A stretch of 64,000 nt of DNA from NCBI RefSeq assembly GCF_042186555.1, contig NC_133331.1:151501-215500 (forward strand), read 5' to 3'. This DNA is from Aquarana catesbeiana. Lineage: Eukaryota; Chordata; Amphibia; Anura; Ranidae. Shown piece by piece: positions 1-11,056 of this stretch. The translations under genes were made by a program, and so were the position numbers. The notes under the pieces are model-generated. The model saw only the letters and a program-made list of their open reading frames with translations. It did no database searches and was not told the DNA's origin. Position 1 is the first letter of the stretch; each line of letters opens with the position of its first letter.

Positions 1-1458
1 CTTGACGCCTGTACACTTGACGCCTGTACACTTGAATCCTGTACACTTGAAGCCTGTACACTTGATGCCTGTACACTTGAATCCTGTACACTTGGCGCCT
101 GTACACTTGAATCCTGTACACTTGACGCCTGTACACTTGAATCCTGTACACTTGATGCCTGTACACTTGGCGCCTGTACACTTGAATCCTGTACACTTGA
201 CACCTGTACACTTGAATCCTGTACACTTGACGCCTGTACACTTGACGCCTGTACACTTGAATCCTGTACACTTGAAGCCTGTACACTTGACGCCTGTACA
301 CTTGACGCCTGTACACTTGAATCCTGTACACTTGACGCCTGTACACTTGAATCCTGTACACTTGAATCCTGTACACTTGACGCCTGTACACTTGAATCCT
401 GTACACTTGACGCCTGTACACTTGAATCCTGTACACTTGAATCCTGTACACTTGACGCCTGTACACTTGAATCCTGTACACTTGAATCCTGTAACTTGAC
501 GCCTGTACACTTGACGCCTGTACACTTGAATCCTGTACACTTGAAGCCTGTACACTTGACGCCTGTACACTTGAATCCTGTACACTTGACGCCTGTACAC
601 TTGACGCCTGTACACTTGACGCCTGTACACTTGAATCCTGTACACTTGACGCCTGTACACTTGAATCCTGTACACTTGAAGCCTGTACACTTGACGCCTG
701 TACACTTGACGCCTGTACACTTGAATCCTGTACACTTGACGCCTGTACACTTGACGCCTGTACACTTGAATCCTGTACACTTGACGCCTGTACACTTAAA
801 TCCTGTACACTTAAAGCCTGTACACTTGACGCCTGTACACTTGACGCCTGTACACTTGACGCCTGTACATTTGAATCCTGTACACTTGACGCCTGTACAC
901 ATGACGCCTGTACACTTGACGCCTGTACACTTGAATCCTGTACACTTGAATCCTGTACACTTGACGCCTGTACACTTGAATCCTGTACACTTGAAGCCTG
1001 TACACTTGACGCCTGTACACTTGACGCCTGTACACTTGAATCCTGTACACTTGACGCCTGTACACTTGAATCCTGTACACTTGACGCCTGTACACTTGGC
1101 GCCTGTACACTTGAATCCTGTACACTTGAAGCCTGTACACTTGACGCCTGTACACTTGACGCCTGTACACTTGAATCCTGTACACTTGACGCCTGTACAC
1201 TTGAATCCTGTACACTTGAATCCTGTACACTTGAATCCTGTACACTTGGCGCCTGTACACTTGAATCCTGTACACTTGGCGCCTGTACACTTGAATCCTG
1301 TACACTTGAATCCTGTACACTTGACGCCTGTACACTTGAATCCTGTACACTTGGCGCCTGTACACTTGAATCCTGTACACTTGGCGCCTGTACACTTGAA
1401 TCCTGTACACTTGACGGCTGTACACTTGGCGCCTGTACACTTGACGCCTGTACACTTT
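1..1458. repeat. 15-bp minisatellite
   Basis: About 97 head-to-tail copies of a 15-bp unit, TGTACACTTGAVKCC, with the variable bases giving ACGCC, AATCC, AAGCC or GGCGCC versions. The array starts before the window and ends at about 1458. A single-base deletion near 492 changes the phase once. Because 15 is divisible by three, the plus strand reads as PVHL[T/N/K/A] pentapeptides and the minus strand as YR[R/I]QV pentapeptides over hundreds of codons. These are read-through products of the array, not genes. Confidence 0.97.
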
Positions 1459-1632
1459 GAAATGTATTAATGCTCAAGCATTAACGCACATTTAGATGTG
1501 TTTACCGGCATCAAGCATTTTTTTTCTGCCAAAACGCCGCTGCTCCTAGACAGGCTGGCAGTGGGGGGTTCTGCCCCTAAACATTGCTATACACCTATGT
1601 ATGCATGGACACATAGGCTAACATGCAGGGGA

Positions 1633-2580
1633 GAATGCAGCCACTAGAGAGCGGTGACATCACTGAGAATGCAGCCTATCCAATCACTAGAGAGCGATGA
1701 CATCACTGAGAATGCAGCCTATCCAATCACTAGAGAGCGATGACATCACTGAGAATGCAGCCTATCCAATCACTAGAGAGCGATGACATCACTGAGAATG
1801 CAGCCTATCCATTCACTACAGAGTGGTGACATCACTGAGAATGCAGCCTATCCAATCACTAGAGAGTGATGACATCACTGAGAATGCAGCCTATCCATTC
1901 ACTAGAGAGCGATGACATCACTGAGAATGCAACCTATCCATTCACTACAGAGTGGTGACATCACTGAGAATGCAGCCTATCCAATCACTAGAGAGCGATG
2001 ACATCGCTGAGAATGCAGCCTATCCAGTCACTAGAGAGCGATGATATCACTGAGAATGCAGCCTATCCAATCACTAGAGAGCGATGACATCACTGAGAAT
2101 GCAGCCTATCCATTCACTAGAGAGCGATGGCATCACTGAGAATACAGCCAATCCAATCACTAGAGAGCGGTGACATCACTGAGAATGCAGCCTATCCAAT
2201 CACTAGAGAGTGATGACATCACTGAGAATGCAGCCTATCCATTCACTAGAGAGCGATGACATCACTGAGAATGCAACCTATCCATTCACTACAGAGTGGT
2301 GACATCACTGAGAATGCAGCCTATCCAATCACTAGAGAGCGATGACATCGCTGAGAATGCAGCCTATCCATTCACTAGAGAGCGATGGCATCGCTGAGAA
2401 TGCAGCCTATCCATTCACTAGAGAGCGATGGCATCGCTGAGAATGCAGCCTATCCATTCACTAGAGAGCGATGGCATCACTGAGAATGCAGCCAATCCAA
2501 TCACTAGAGAGCGGTGACATCGCTGAGAATGCAGCCTATCCAATCACTAGAGAGCGATGACATCACTGAGAATGCAGCCT
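1633..2580. repeat. 43-bp minisatellite
   Basis: About 22 copies of a 43-bp unit that runs GAGAATGCAGCCTATCC, AATCACTAGAGAG, then CGATGACATCACT. Copies differ by single bases, such as CCAATCAC or CCATTCAC and GCGATGACATC or GTGGTGACATC. Most units contain a CCAAT pentamer and a TGACATCA octamer, which resembles CRE/AP-1 sites. No ORF or gene model accompanies it. Confidence 0.95.
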
Positions 2581-2808
2581 GATATCAAGAAGCAATTTCA
2601 TGCAAATAGGTTCTGGTGGGCTTGTGGGAGATGAACGGAAATGATGGGAAATTTAAGTTGTAGTTATTAGTGGATTTTGTCTCTACTACAAGTAACATTA
2701 TTTCCTTATAGCCTTTGTATGTCTAGACTTGTATCAATCTCATGTATATTTACACACATATTGACACACTGGAGCTGGTACATAAAAAGTCCCCTGTGAC
2801 CCACAACA

Positions 2809-2885
2809 ACCAATCAGCTTCCAACTGTCATTTCTGTAGTCCAGACCTGAGAATGAAACAAAGATTTTGATTGGTTGCTACAGGT
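2809..2885. repeat. Short inverted-repeat (MITE-like) sequence
   Basis: CAACCAATCA at about 2808 is mirrored by TGATTGGTTG at about 2870, giving 10-bp inverted ends around roughly 60 bp. It resembles small foldback elements common in frog DNA. No target duplication was identified, so the call is tentative. The rest of 2581-2960 shows nothing recognisable. Confidence 0.3.
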
Positions 2886-2959
2886 ATTCATAAATAAAGA
2901 CATGGCCTAACATTAGAGTTTGTATGTGGACAAACTTAAGTGTCCTTCACAGACCTGCA

Positions 2960-3206
2960 GTCAAGTCTACGGAACACTTTTTGGATGAAGGTCTTCTCCT
3001 CCAACATCAGTAACTGATCTTACAAAGGCCATTGTGACTGGATGGGAGCAACTTCCCACAGACACCCTCCAACGTCTCGTAGAACGTCTTCCCAGTAGAG
3101 CGGAGGCCGTTCTACCAACTCTATGGTTTTGAAATGTGATGTCCAACAAGCTCATCCAGGTGTGATGGTCAGATATCCACACACATTGTGGCCATAAAAT
3201 GTAATC
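2960..3206 (+). pseudogene. Tc1/mariner transposase C-terminal remnant with 3' terminal repeat
   Basis: Plus-strand translation near 3010-3120 reads TSVTDLTKAIVTGWEQLPTD, then TLQRLVERLPSRAEAV. This is the typical C-terminal end of Tc1-like transposases (DDE DNA transposases, cut-and-paste, TA target). It is followed at 3140-3206 by a terminal-repeat sequence (CATCCAGGTGTGATGGTCAG ... GTGGCCATAAAATGTA) of the same family. All upstream transposase domains (the paired-like DNA-binding domain and the first catalytic aspartates) are absent, so this is a 5'-truncated fossil. The long minus-strand ORF across it is a shadow. Confidence 0.8.
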
Positions 3207-3661
3207 CACATAACAACAAAAATTGAACATTTACAGAAGTTGGCTAACAATGAAAGGCCCTCCATGATGTTCTTTAAAGCCTGTGTCCGAGCATGCATGC
3301 TTTATTTCCACTGAATCCCATAAAGAGTACAGAGATCTGATTGGATCTGTGTTAGGCGACTATAAGATGGGCAGGGAGGTGACAACATAGAAGACCTTTG
3401 GAAGAGGACAATAAATAGCAGCATTATCGTGTTGTTAATCTTGTGCAGGGACAGTAAACCTTCTGAGGACTTTTTTGAGTTATGAGTCTAGTGTTTCCTA
3501 ACAAACAGAATTTCCAAAGAGGTGTGAAAGTGAAAGAGAAAATCAGATTGTGAACTTCTGTACAACATGCAGATCTTATTTCAGACATTGCAAAACAAAA
3601 ACATTAAAGAGGAACTTCACCCCCCCCCCCCCCCCCCATGGGGTTTTTCAATACTCTTACC
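3207..3661. other. Intergenic DNA without recognised feature
   Basis: AT-rich single-copy-looking sequence. The only notable element is a C18 homopolymer at about 3620-3637, preceded by AAAGAGGAACTTCA, a motif I associate with a frog dispersed repeat. No coding potential or RNA gene was seen. Confidence 0.4.
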
Positions 3662-3663
3662 TA

Positions 3664-5128
3664 CAGTGCTGTGAAAAAGTATTTGCCACCTTCCTGATTT
3701 TTTTTTTTTTGCATATTTCTCACACTTAAATGATTCAGATCATCAAACAAATTTTAATATTACACAAAGATAACCCGAGTAAATCCAAGATGCAGTTTTT
3801 AAATTATTATTTCATTTATTAAGGGAAAAAACCTGCCTGGCCCTATGTGAAAAAGTAATTGCCCCCTCCCATGCTAAATCATGAATGAACTCTGATTAAC
3901 CACAATTATTTGGAAAGATGAGTTAAATTTCACTTGCCACACCCAGGCCTGATTACTGCCAGGCCTGTTGAATCAAAATATCACTTAAATAGAAGCTGTG
4001 TGACAAAGTGAAGCACGCTAAAAGATCTCAAAAAGCTACACATCATGACGTGATCTAAAGAAATTCAACAGATGAGAAACAAAGTCATTGACATGTATCA
4101 GTCTGGAAAGGATTACAAAGCCATTTCTAAGGCTTTGGGGCGCCAGTGAACCACGGGGGGGGGGGGGGGCATTATCCACAAATGGAGAAAACTTGGAACA
4201 GTGGTGAACCTTCCCAGGAGTGTCCGGCCAACCAAAATTACACCAAGAGCTCAACGAGGACTCATCCAGGAGGTCATAAAAGAACCCAGAACATCTAAAG
4301 ACCTGCAGGCCTCACTTCCCTCAGGTAAGATCAGTGTTCATAATTCACCAATAAGAAAGAGACCGGGCAAAAAATGGCGTCCATGGGAGAGTTCCACGGC
4401 AAAAGCCACTGCTGACCAAAAAGAACACAAAGGCTCATCTCACATTTACCAAAAAACATCTTGATTATCCCCAAGACTTTTAGGCAAATATCCTGTGGAC
4501 TGATGAGACAAAAATTTTACTTTTTGGAAGGTGTGCGTCCCATTACATCTGGCATAAAACTAATACAGCATTTCATAACAAGAACATCATCCCAACAGTC
4601 AGACATGGTGGTGGTAGGGGGATGGTCTGGGGCTGCTTTTCAGCTTGAAGACCTGGACAACTTACCATAATTGATGGAACCATGAATTCTGAGCTCTACC
4701 AGAAAATCCTAAAGCAGAATGTCCGGCCATCAGTTTGTGACCTCAAGCTCAAGTGCACTTGGGTTATGCAGCAGGACAATGCCCTGAAACAAAACAGCAA
4801 GTCTACCTAAGCAAAATTTAGGTTTTGGAGTGGCCTAGTCAAAGCCTGGACTTAAATCTCATTGAGATGCTGTATTATGACCTTACACAGGCCGTTCATG
4901 CTGGAAAACCCTCCAATGTGGCTGAATTAAAACAATTCTGCAAAGAAGAGTGCGCCAAAATTCCTCCACAGCGATGTGAAAGACTCATTGCCAGTTATCG
5001 CAAATGCTTGATTGCAGTTGTTACCGCCAAGGGTGGCACAACCAGTTATTAGGTTTAGGGGGGCAATTACTTTTTCACATAAAGCCAGGTAGGTTTGGAC
5101 AGCTTTTTTGCCTTAATAAATTAAGCCA
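3664..5128 (+). mobile_element. Tc1/mariner transposon, 3'-truncated, inactive
   Basis: The element starts with CAGTGCTGTGAAAAAGTATT directly after a TA (3662-3663), the Tc1 target dinucleotide. An inner copy of the terminal motif (TATGTGAAAAAGTAATTGCC, about 3844) is mirrored at 5060-5083 (GGCAATTACTTTTTCACATA), giving the long IR/DR-type ends of this superfamily. The 3' outer end is missing: the sequence passes into another dispersed repeat near 5128. A broken transposase gene lies between. Confidence 0.85.
4054..5052 (+). pseudogene. Tc1-like transposase pseudogene
   Basis: Plus-strand fragments in shifting frames match the Tc1 transposase layout. An N-terminal helix-turn-helix region (MRNKVIDMYQSGKDYKAISK, about 4071-4130) is followed by VNLPRSVRPTKITPRAQRGL (from about 4204). 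Next come a catalytic-site segment encoding NILWTDET (Asp codon 4502-4504), a second catalytic segment MQQDNA (about 4767-4784) and the third acidic segment LNLIEML near 4855-4873. The end is AVVTAKGGTTSY before a stop at about 5052. All three acidic residues are thus still encoded, but frameshifts, stops and a G18 tract near 4157 split them. The family's proteins are about 340 residues; no intact frame remains. Confidence 0.85.
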
Positions 5129-6060
5129 TCATTTAACCACTTGCCGGCACAATGGCAGCGGTGGGCAAATGGGCGTACCTGTACATCCCCTTTAATTGGC
5201 GGGGTTAGTGCATGTGCGCACACCGCCGGCAGCGCGCACCCACCGCATACAGCATGACCGTGCCCGCAGGACCGGCGGACATCGAGTCCGCCAGTCTCCT
5301 GGCAATCATGTCACGGAGCCGCAGAACAGGGAAGTGCCTATGTAAATAAGACATTTCCACGTTCTGCCTAGTGTCCTGACAGATATCCAGTGGCGGCCTG
5401 TGCACTGTGGGCGCACAGGCGCCGCCCCCCATCCATGCACCCAGCCCCTTTCAGGACTCCAGACGCATGGATTCCTATGGCGGGGGTGGGAGGGGGGGGC
5501 ATTTTTTGAAGCAACTGATTAGAGCCAGAGGCTCTAATAGGCTTCAAAATAGGGTGGGCTCGGGGTCCAGAGAGTGCGCCCTGTTCCCACCCAATTGTGG
5601 GACCATAGCAAATTAATTTTCGCTATTTTCACACTAACCTTCCTCCCCGCCAATCAGGAGGCAGGACGTCAGACCTGCTTCCTGATTGGCCAAAGCGCCA
5701 GGCCACCCTATTGGATGCCTGGTGCTTAGATAGAGAAGCGAGGAGACTCAAGGATCTGCTGCAGACAGTGCTGCGGTAAGTCCCGTGTCATCGGGAGCAG
5801 TGATCGCTGTCATGTGAGTGGTAGCCCACCCCCCCACAGTTAGAATCACTCCCTAGGACACACTTAACCCCTTCATCGCCCCCTAGTGGCTAACCCCTTC
5901 CCTGCCAGTGTCATTTACACAATAATGAGTGAATTTTTATAGCTCTGATCGTTTTATAAATGACAATTGTCACAAAAATGTGTCAAAAGTGTACGATGCG
6001 TCTGCCATTATGTCGCAGTCAAATAAAAGGTGAACTTACACCCTACACCCTCCTGACCCC
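5129..6060. repeat. Dispersed frog repeat ('TTAACCACTTGC' family) with a hAT-like insertion
   Basis: From about 5134 the sequence reads TTTAACCACTTGCCGGCAC, the start of a repeat I recall as very abundant in ranid genomes. Its other recognisable piece is 5790-6030 (TGATCGCTGTCATG; TAACCCCTTCCCTGCCAGTG). A segment starting CAGTGGCGGCCTGTGCAC at about 5390 resembles a hAT transposon terminus inserted in it. Boundaries are approximate and the family name comes from memory. Confidence 0.5.
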
Positions 6061-6400
6061 TCCCGGCCCCCATTGCCCTCACCACCATGGATGATTAGCT
6101 TTTACTGCCCATGCAACCAATGCAGCAATCCAGGACTTGAAAGCTGCAGTCTTCTTCTTATCTTAGGGACGAGGGGACAGATATAAGGGATCCTGATTGG
6201 TCAAAGCACGTGACCAATCAGAATCCTCCGATCCATGCCAGAAGAAGACCATGGCTGACTGTTGCCCCAGCTGCATGGGCAATGGAAGCTAATCATCAAA
6301 GTGCAGCGGGAACCAGGGGGTGGGAAAGGTCTAGGCCAGGGTTTTGCAACTAGGGTTCCTCCAGAGGTTGGAAGTTCCCACTGACACCATTCGTCTTTTT
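6061..6400. other. Flanking repeat fragment left of the L1 insertion
   Basis: No gene was seen. A segment at 6340-6375 (GCAACTAGGGTTCCTCCAGA) resembles the end of another short frog dispersed repeat. The L1 target site follows at 6401. Confidence 0.35.
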
Positions 6401-6412
6401 AGCTATCTGAGG
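6401..6412. repeat. Target-site duplication of L1 (3' side)
   Basis: AGCTATCTGAGG, identical to 12725-12736. The two copies bracket the L1 element exactly at its C-rich 3' end and its G-starting 5' end. Confidence 0.88.
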
Positions 6413-6533
6413 GGGGGGGGGAAGGGGGAGGGGACCGAGGGAGGGGGAAGGAAGGGAATGAGGGGGGGGGGGGCGAGCATCAGAAGAATGAACATGGGAT
6501 GTAGGATGTCCTCTAATATGTTTCACTTCTTGG
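6413..6533 (-). other. L1 3' UTR ending in a C-rich polypyrimidine tract
   Basis: In the sense strand this is C-rich with short CT interruptions (on the plus strand G11, GGGAAGGGGGAGGGG and G12). It abuts the TSD directly, with no A-tail. Mammalian L1 carries a G-rich tract in the sense strand of its 3' UTR, so the strand polarity here is opposite. Confidence 0.7.
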
Positions 6534-9500
6534 TTATGGGGATGGGGGTTCAGGATCCCCGGAGGCATCCACCCAAGAGGACCAGATTTTATCAAACTTT
6601 CCTGGGCATTGTCTACTTTCATACGTCAGTCTATAAAGGGGAAGTGCCATATTCACCGACCTTCTCCACGAGGCCAGAGTAGGAGGCTCCACTAGTTTCC
6701 ATCGCAATAAGATTTCACGCCTGGCATAGTATAATGCAAAGGTTAGACACAATTTACTATATCTATCTCCCTCCACTTCCTCCAAATGACTAAGCAGTAA
6801 TACCTGGGGATCAACCGGCAAGTGTGAGCCTATGACCCTGCTCAATGTGGAGGCCACTGTTGACCAGAAGGGGTGAAGTTTGGGACAGGACCAGACCATG
6901 TGCCAGAAAGTACCCTCCTCCTGCCTACATCTCTGACAGTTGGGATCTCTTTGATGGTAAATGCGCGCCAGTCTCTGTGGGGTGAAATACGCTCTGTGTA
7001 GGAACTTAAATTGTATGAACCTATCTTTTGCAGCTATCATGGAGGGAATGTAGGAGATTAAACACTCCTTCCACTCCTCCTCGTTCAAAGAGGGAATATC
7101 GACCCTCCACTTTTCCCAGGTTTTGGTTAATTTGGCATCATACTCCACTGTAAGGTAAAGGTATAATGTTGAGAGGGGCTTCCCCATCACACTGGAAGTC
7201 AAGAGCCGTTCAATGGAGTCCGGTTCCAGAATGAGGGGGGCAGGGAACTGAGCTTCAAAGGCGTGTTTCAGCTGCCAGTACCTGAATTGGAAGGAGGGCG
7301 GAATAGCGAAGGATTGCCTCAGGGCTTGGAAAGACATAAGTCTACCCTCTTTGACTATATGTTTTAATGTGAGAATTCCCTTTTTTGCCCAAAGCGAGGG
7401 GTCCGGAATGCTGTAAAAGTGGGGGAGCATAGGGTTACCCCATAGGGGCATATGGGGTGAGATGAAATTGGGCTTCCCATATATTTTCCTAGCCTCCTGC
7501 CATACCTTCGCATCAGTGTTGTCATGGTCAGTCTGGCTCTAAGTCCACGGAACGGGAGATTGCTCAGGGCCGCATAGGAACCCAAAATAGCTGCCTCCAG
7601 AGTGACCGCCGGATTCTGTATGGGCTGGGAGAACCACCACCGAATCGTGACCAGAACAGTTGCCCAATAGTAGATTTGAAAGTTCGGTAGCGCCAATCCC
7701 CCCCCCCCCCGAGAGCGGGAGATATAAAATCTGCTTGGCCACCCTAGGTGGCCTCCCGGCCCAGACAAAATGTATCAGCAGACTCTCCAACCTTCGAAAG
7801 AAGGTCCTAGGTATGTGTATAGGTGTATTACGGAAGAAGTAGAGATACTTGGGAAGAAAGATCATTTTTAGCAAATTGACTCTGCCAAAAGGTGTCAATG
7901 GAAGGGAACGCCAAGCAGCACATCTAGCCGTAAGCTGTGTCATGAGTGGTCTCAAATTGTTATCCATGTAGTCTTGGACTTTGCCGCTAACCTGGATCCC
8001 CAAATATTTGAAGTCATCTACCCATTTGAGCTGTGGGTGTGGCACCCTAGGGGTCGAGGGGTGGAGCGGGAAAAGAACCGACTTGTCCCAATTAATGCAT
8101 ATCCCCGAGTACCCACCGAATCGGTTAATCAGGTCCAGTGCAGTCTGTAAAGAGGACGACGCATCCGCTAAGTAGAGCAGGGCATCGTCCGCGTATAATG
8201 ATAATTTCTCCTCAATTGGACCTACCTGGAGACCCTTCACACCTGGATCATTCCTCAGCAATATAGCCAGGGGCTCCATCGCCAGAGCAAATAGACCCGG
8301 GGAGAGAGGACATCCCTGTCGCGTGCCACGAAAGAGTCTAAACTTCCCCGATAAGCATCTGTTGGTACGTATTCTAGCCGAGGGGCCATGATATAACATG
8401 CGGAGCCAGTTCGTAAAACCCGGGCCAAACCCGAATCGCGAGAGCACCTCCCATAGGTAACCCCACTCGACAGAGTCAAAAGCCTTCTCCGCGTCGAGTG
8501 AGGCCACCACTCCTTTAGTCGCCTCATCTGCTCTATCTATGTGGGTATAAAGGCGTCTGATATTAATGTCAGTTCCCCTTCCGGGCATAAAGCCTGTTTG
8601 GTCCCTGTGGATGAGGGCAGTAATGACCAAATTAAGCCTGTTGGCCAACACTTTCGCCAGCACCTTTGCATCGACGTTTAGAAGGGATATGGGGCGATAT
8701 GAGGAGCATAACGTGGGGTCCTTCCCTGGCTTAGGGATCACCACTATAATCGCTTCGCTCATTGTGTCCGGGAGTTTTTCAAGACGCCCCGATGCAGAGA
8801 AGAGGTCCTGTAATTTATCAACTAGTTCTGTTGCGTACTGTTTGTAAAACTCCACTGGGATGCCATCAGGACCCGGTGTTTTCCCTGTCTGCATTGATTT
8901 AAGTGCCCGGAGTATTTCCAGAGACGTAATTGGGGCGTCGAGCTTGTCGCGGTACGTAGCTGTAAGGGTTGGGATATCAATATCATTTAAGTATGCTCCT
9001 AGATCTTCTCTTCTATAGTCTACCCTGGAGCTGTAGAGGGATTCATAGAATTCCGCAAAACAGCCATTTATCCCTTCCGGTGTATGGATCAGCTGTCCCG
9101 ATAGGTCTTTAATACATGAGATACTCATCCCACCAGCCTGTTCCCTGGAGAGCCAGGCCAACAGACGGCCTGACCTCTCTCCCTGCTCAAAAATCCGCTG
9201 GGACTGAGCCAACATTTTCTTCTGGGTGAGAGAGGTACGAAGGCGCACCACCTCCTTCGTCATGAGTTGTAGATGCGAACAGTGCACAGGATCTCGGGTA
9301 CGAACGAAAAGAGCCTCCGCACTGCCCGCATCCCGCTCAGCCTTAATCAAATCTGCCCTACGCTCTTGTCGGACTCTGGCAATGATGGTCTGGTACTGCC
9401 CCCGCGTTGTGGCCTTAAAGGCGTCCCACACTACTGTGGGGTCTGCCGAGCCCACATTTACTGCCCAAAAGTCTAGTAGTTCTGTCCTAAATTGGGAATC

Positions 9501-10265
9501 TACTGCAGTGTCTGAGATCCAAAATCTGGAGAGCCTTCATACCCCTGCCACTGGGCCTAGGGAGAGATCCAAAGACAACAGCAAGGGTGCGTGATCGGAA
9601 ATACCCCTAGGGAGTATTTGTATGTCTGTGACCCGTGGGAGTACCTGGCTCCCTGCAAAGACCAAGTCTATACGGGAAAACGTTCTGTGAGAGGCCGAGT
9701 GGCATGTGTACGCCCTGGTCTGGGGGTGACGCCACCTCCAGACATCAGTCAAGCCATAGGTATCTGCCCACTCAGCCAACCCAGAGCAATGATGTCCCGC
9801 AGGAGTTAGCCTGTCAAAATCCGGGTCAGGGACCAGATTAAAATCACCGAGTATAACAGTATTGTCAGATGCAAAATCGGCTATCTTGCTAGTGATCTGA
9901 TTGAGCACCATCAAGGAAGCCGGGGGAGGCAAATACAAGCCCACAATGGTCCACGTTAAAGAATATATTTTGGCATGCACAATGACATACCGACCATCAG
10001 GGTCGAGGGCCAAATCCAAGAGCCGAAAGGGGAGTGACTTCAATACCAGAATAGTAACACCCCTGGAGAAAGAGGAGTGCGTGGAATGATAGTGGTGGCC
10101 CACCCAAGGTTTTTTAAGGGCCATAACCCTACGTCCTGTTAAGTGTGTTTCTTGGAGTATACATATATGTGGGTTATAAGATTTAATAAATTGGAACACC
10201 AGGGAGCGCTTGACCGGGGAGTTTAGTCCCCTGGTGTTCTAGGAGATAATGTTAAGGGAGGACAT
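6534..10265 (-). pseudogene. L1 ORF2 (endonuclease-reverse transcriptase), nearly intact pseudogene
   Basis: ORF2 starts at the ATG at 10265-10263 (MSSLNIIS...) and ends with the stop at about 6534, about 1,240 codons, normal for the clade. The N-terminal AP-type endonuclease shows the ILQETHL, GDFNL and ISDHAPL motifs (10160-9560). The reverse transcriptase (about 9000-8050) shows RPISLLNVDAKVLAKVLANR, SLDAEKAFDSVEW, RQGCPLSPGLFALAMEPLA and the catalytic YADD (about 8183-8198). The C-terminus carries CQRC..H..C (near 6940-6890), the CX2CX8HX4C motif of L1. Breaks are a TAG at codon 9 (10241-10239), a TGA at 9539-9537, a frameshift at a C/G homopolymer near 7690 and a restoring shift near 7510. 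Apart from these it stays in one frame, suggesting recent decay. Confidence 0.92.
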
Positions 10266-11056
10266 GTCTGTCGAGAATATTAATAATATTAGGATCAGTA
10301 CAGATCACGGCTCTTGGACTGGACCCCGGGACCCAAAACGGACACATCTGGAAACAATGCAATGCTGATGAGTTAAGTTTTTTTGGTATGAACATCAAAC
10401 AAAAACAAATAAACCCAACTAAAAACAGATGAAGGATACCAGTATCTAAATTAGATAAAACAAGCCCCGTTAGGGGAACTTTCTTCACCCCACCCAACCC
10501 CCCAAAACTGAGGCGGGTATCAATCCCAAACTTATTCAGCTCGCCGGCTGCAACGGGGGGTCCGTGGAAGAGGCAAGCCCACCCCCCGAGACTTCACACG
10601 GGGGGGGGGGGGAGCAGCAGTTCAAGCGGCCCTACACAAGTGAGATCTCCGCTTTGTGATGCAGCAGGCTGTGAGGACGTGAAAAGTCAGACATAAGGAA
10701 GTATCCGATAATGCGACCTCGCAGTAGTTTCGATCCATCTTATAGTAGAAAATACGGAACAAAGACTCCAACGCTCCTCGTGGAGTCAAACAGGTGCAAA
10801 GGAACTTCTTTTCCAACAGTCTCCTGACCAAGTTCTTTGGCAGGTTCATTAACTTAACATTTCCCTGATAAGGATAATCAGTGCTCCCCCCACAGATCCG
10901 CACACTCCATGGATTGAACTGGGCATAACCTGTGTAACATAACAAAGTCATCCATGTAGTAGTTCGTGTGGTATCTCAGACCCAGATCTGAACTGTGGAG
11001 AGGGACCAATGAAAAAAAAAAAAAAAAAAGTCATTCAGCACATACCAGAAAGACCA
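10266..11056 (-). other. L1 inter-ORF spacer
   Basis: About 790 bp separate ORF1 and ORF2 of the L1, much longer than the spacer of about 60 bp in mammalian L1. It holds a G14 tract (about 10600) and an A19 tract (about 11011-11029), both on the plus strand. No third ORF is convincing; the small ORFs in it are short and unlike known L1 proteins. Confidence 0.6.

Noticed and set aside
2967..3230. 87-codon minus-strand ORF at the Tc1 remnant
   Set aside because: The coding sense of the transposase remnant is the plus strand; this ORF is its complement.
9226..10089. Plus-strand ORFs across the L1 endonuclease and RT
   Set aside because: Antisense shadows of ORF2; the minus strand carries all the conserved motifs.
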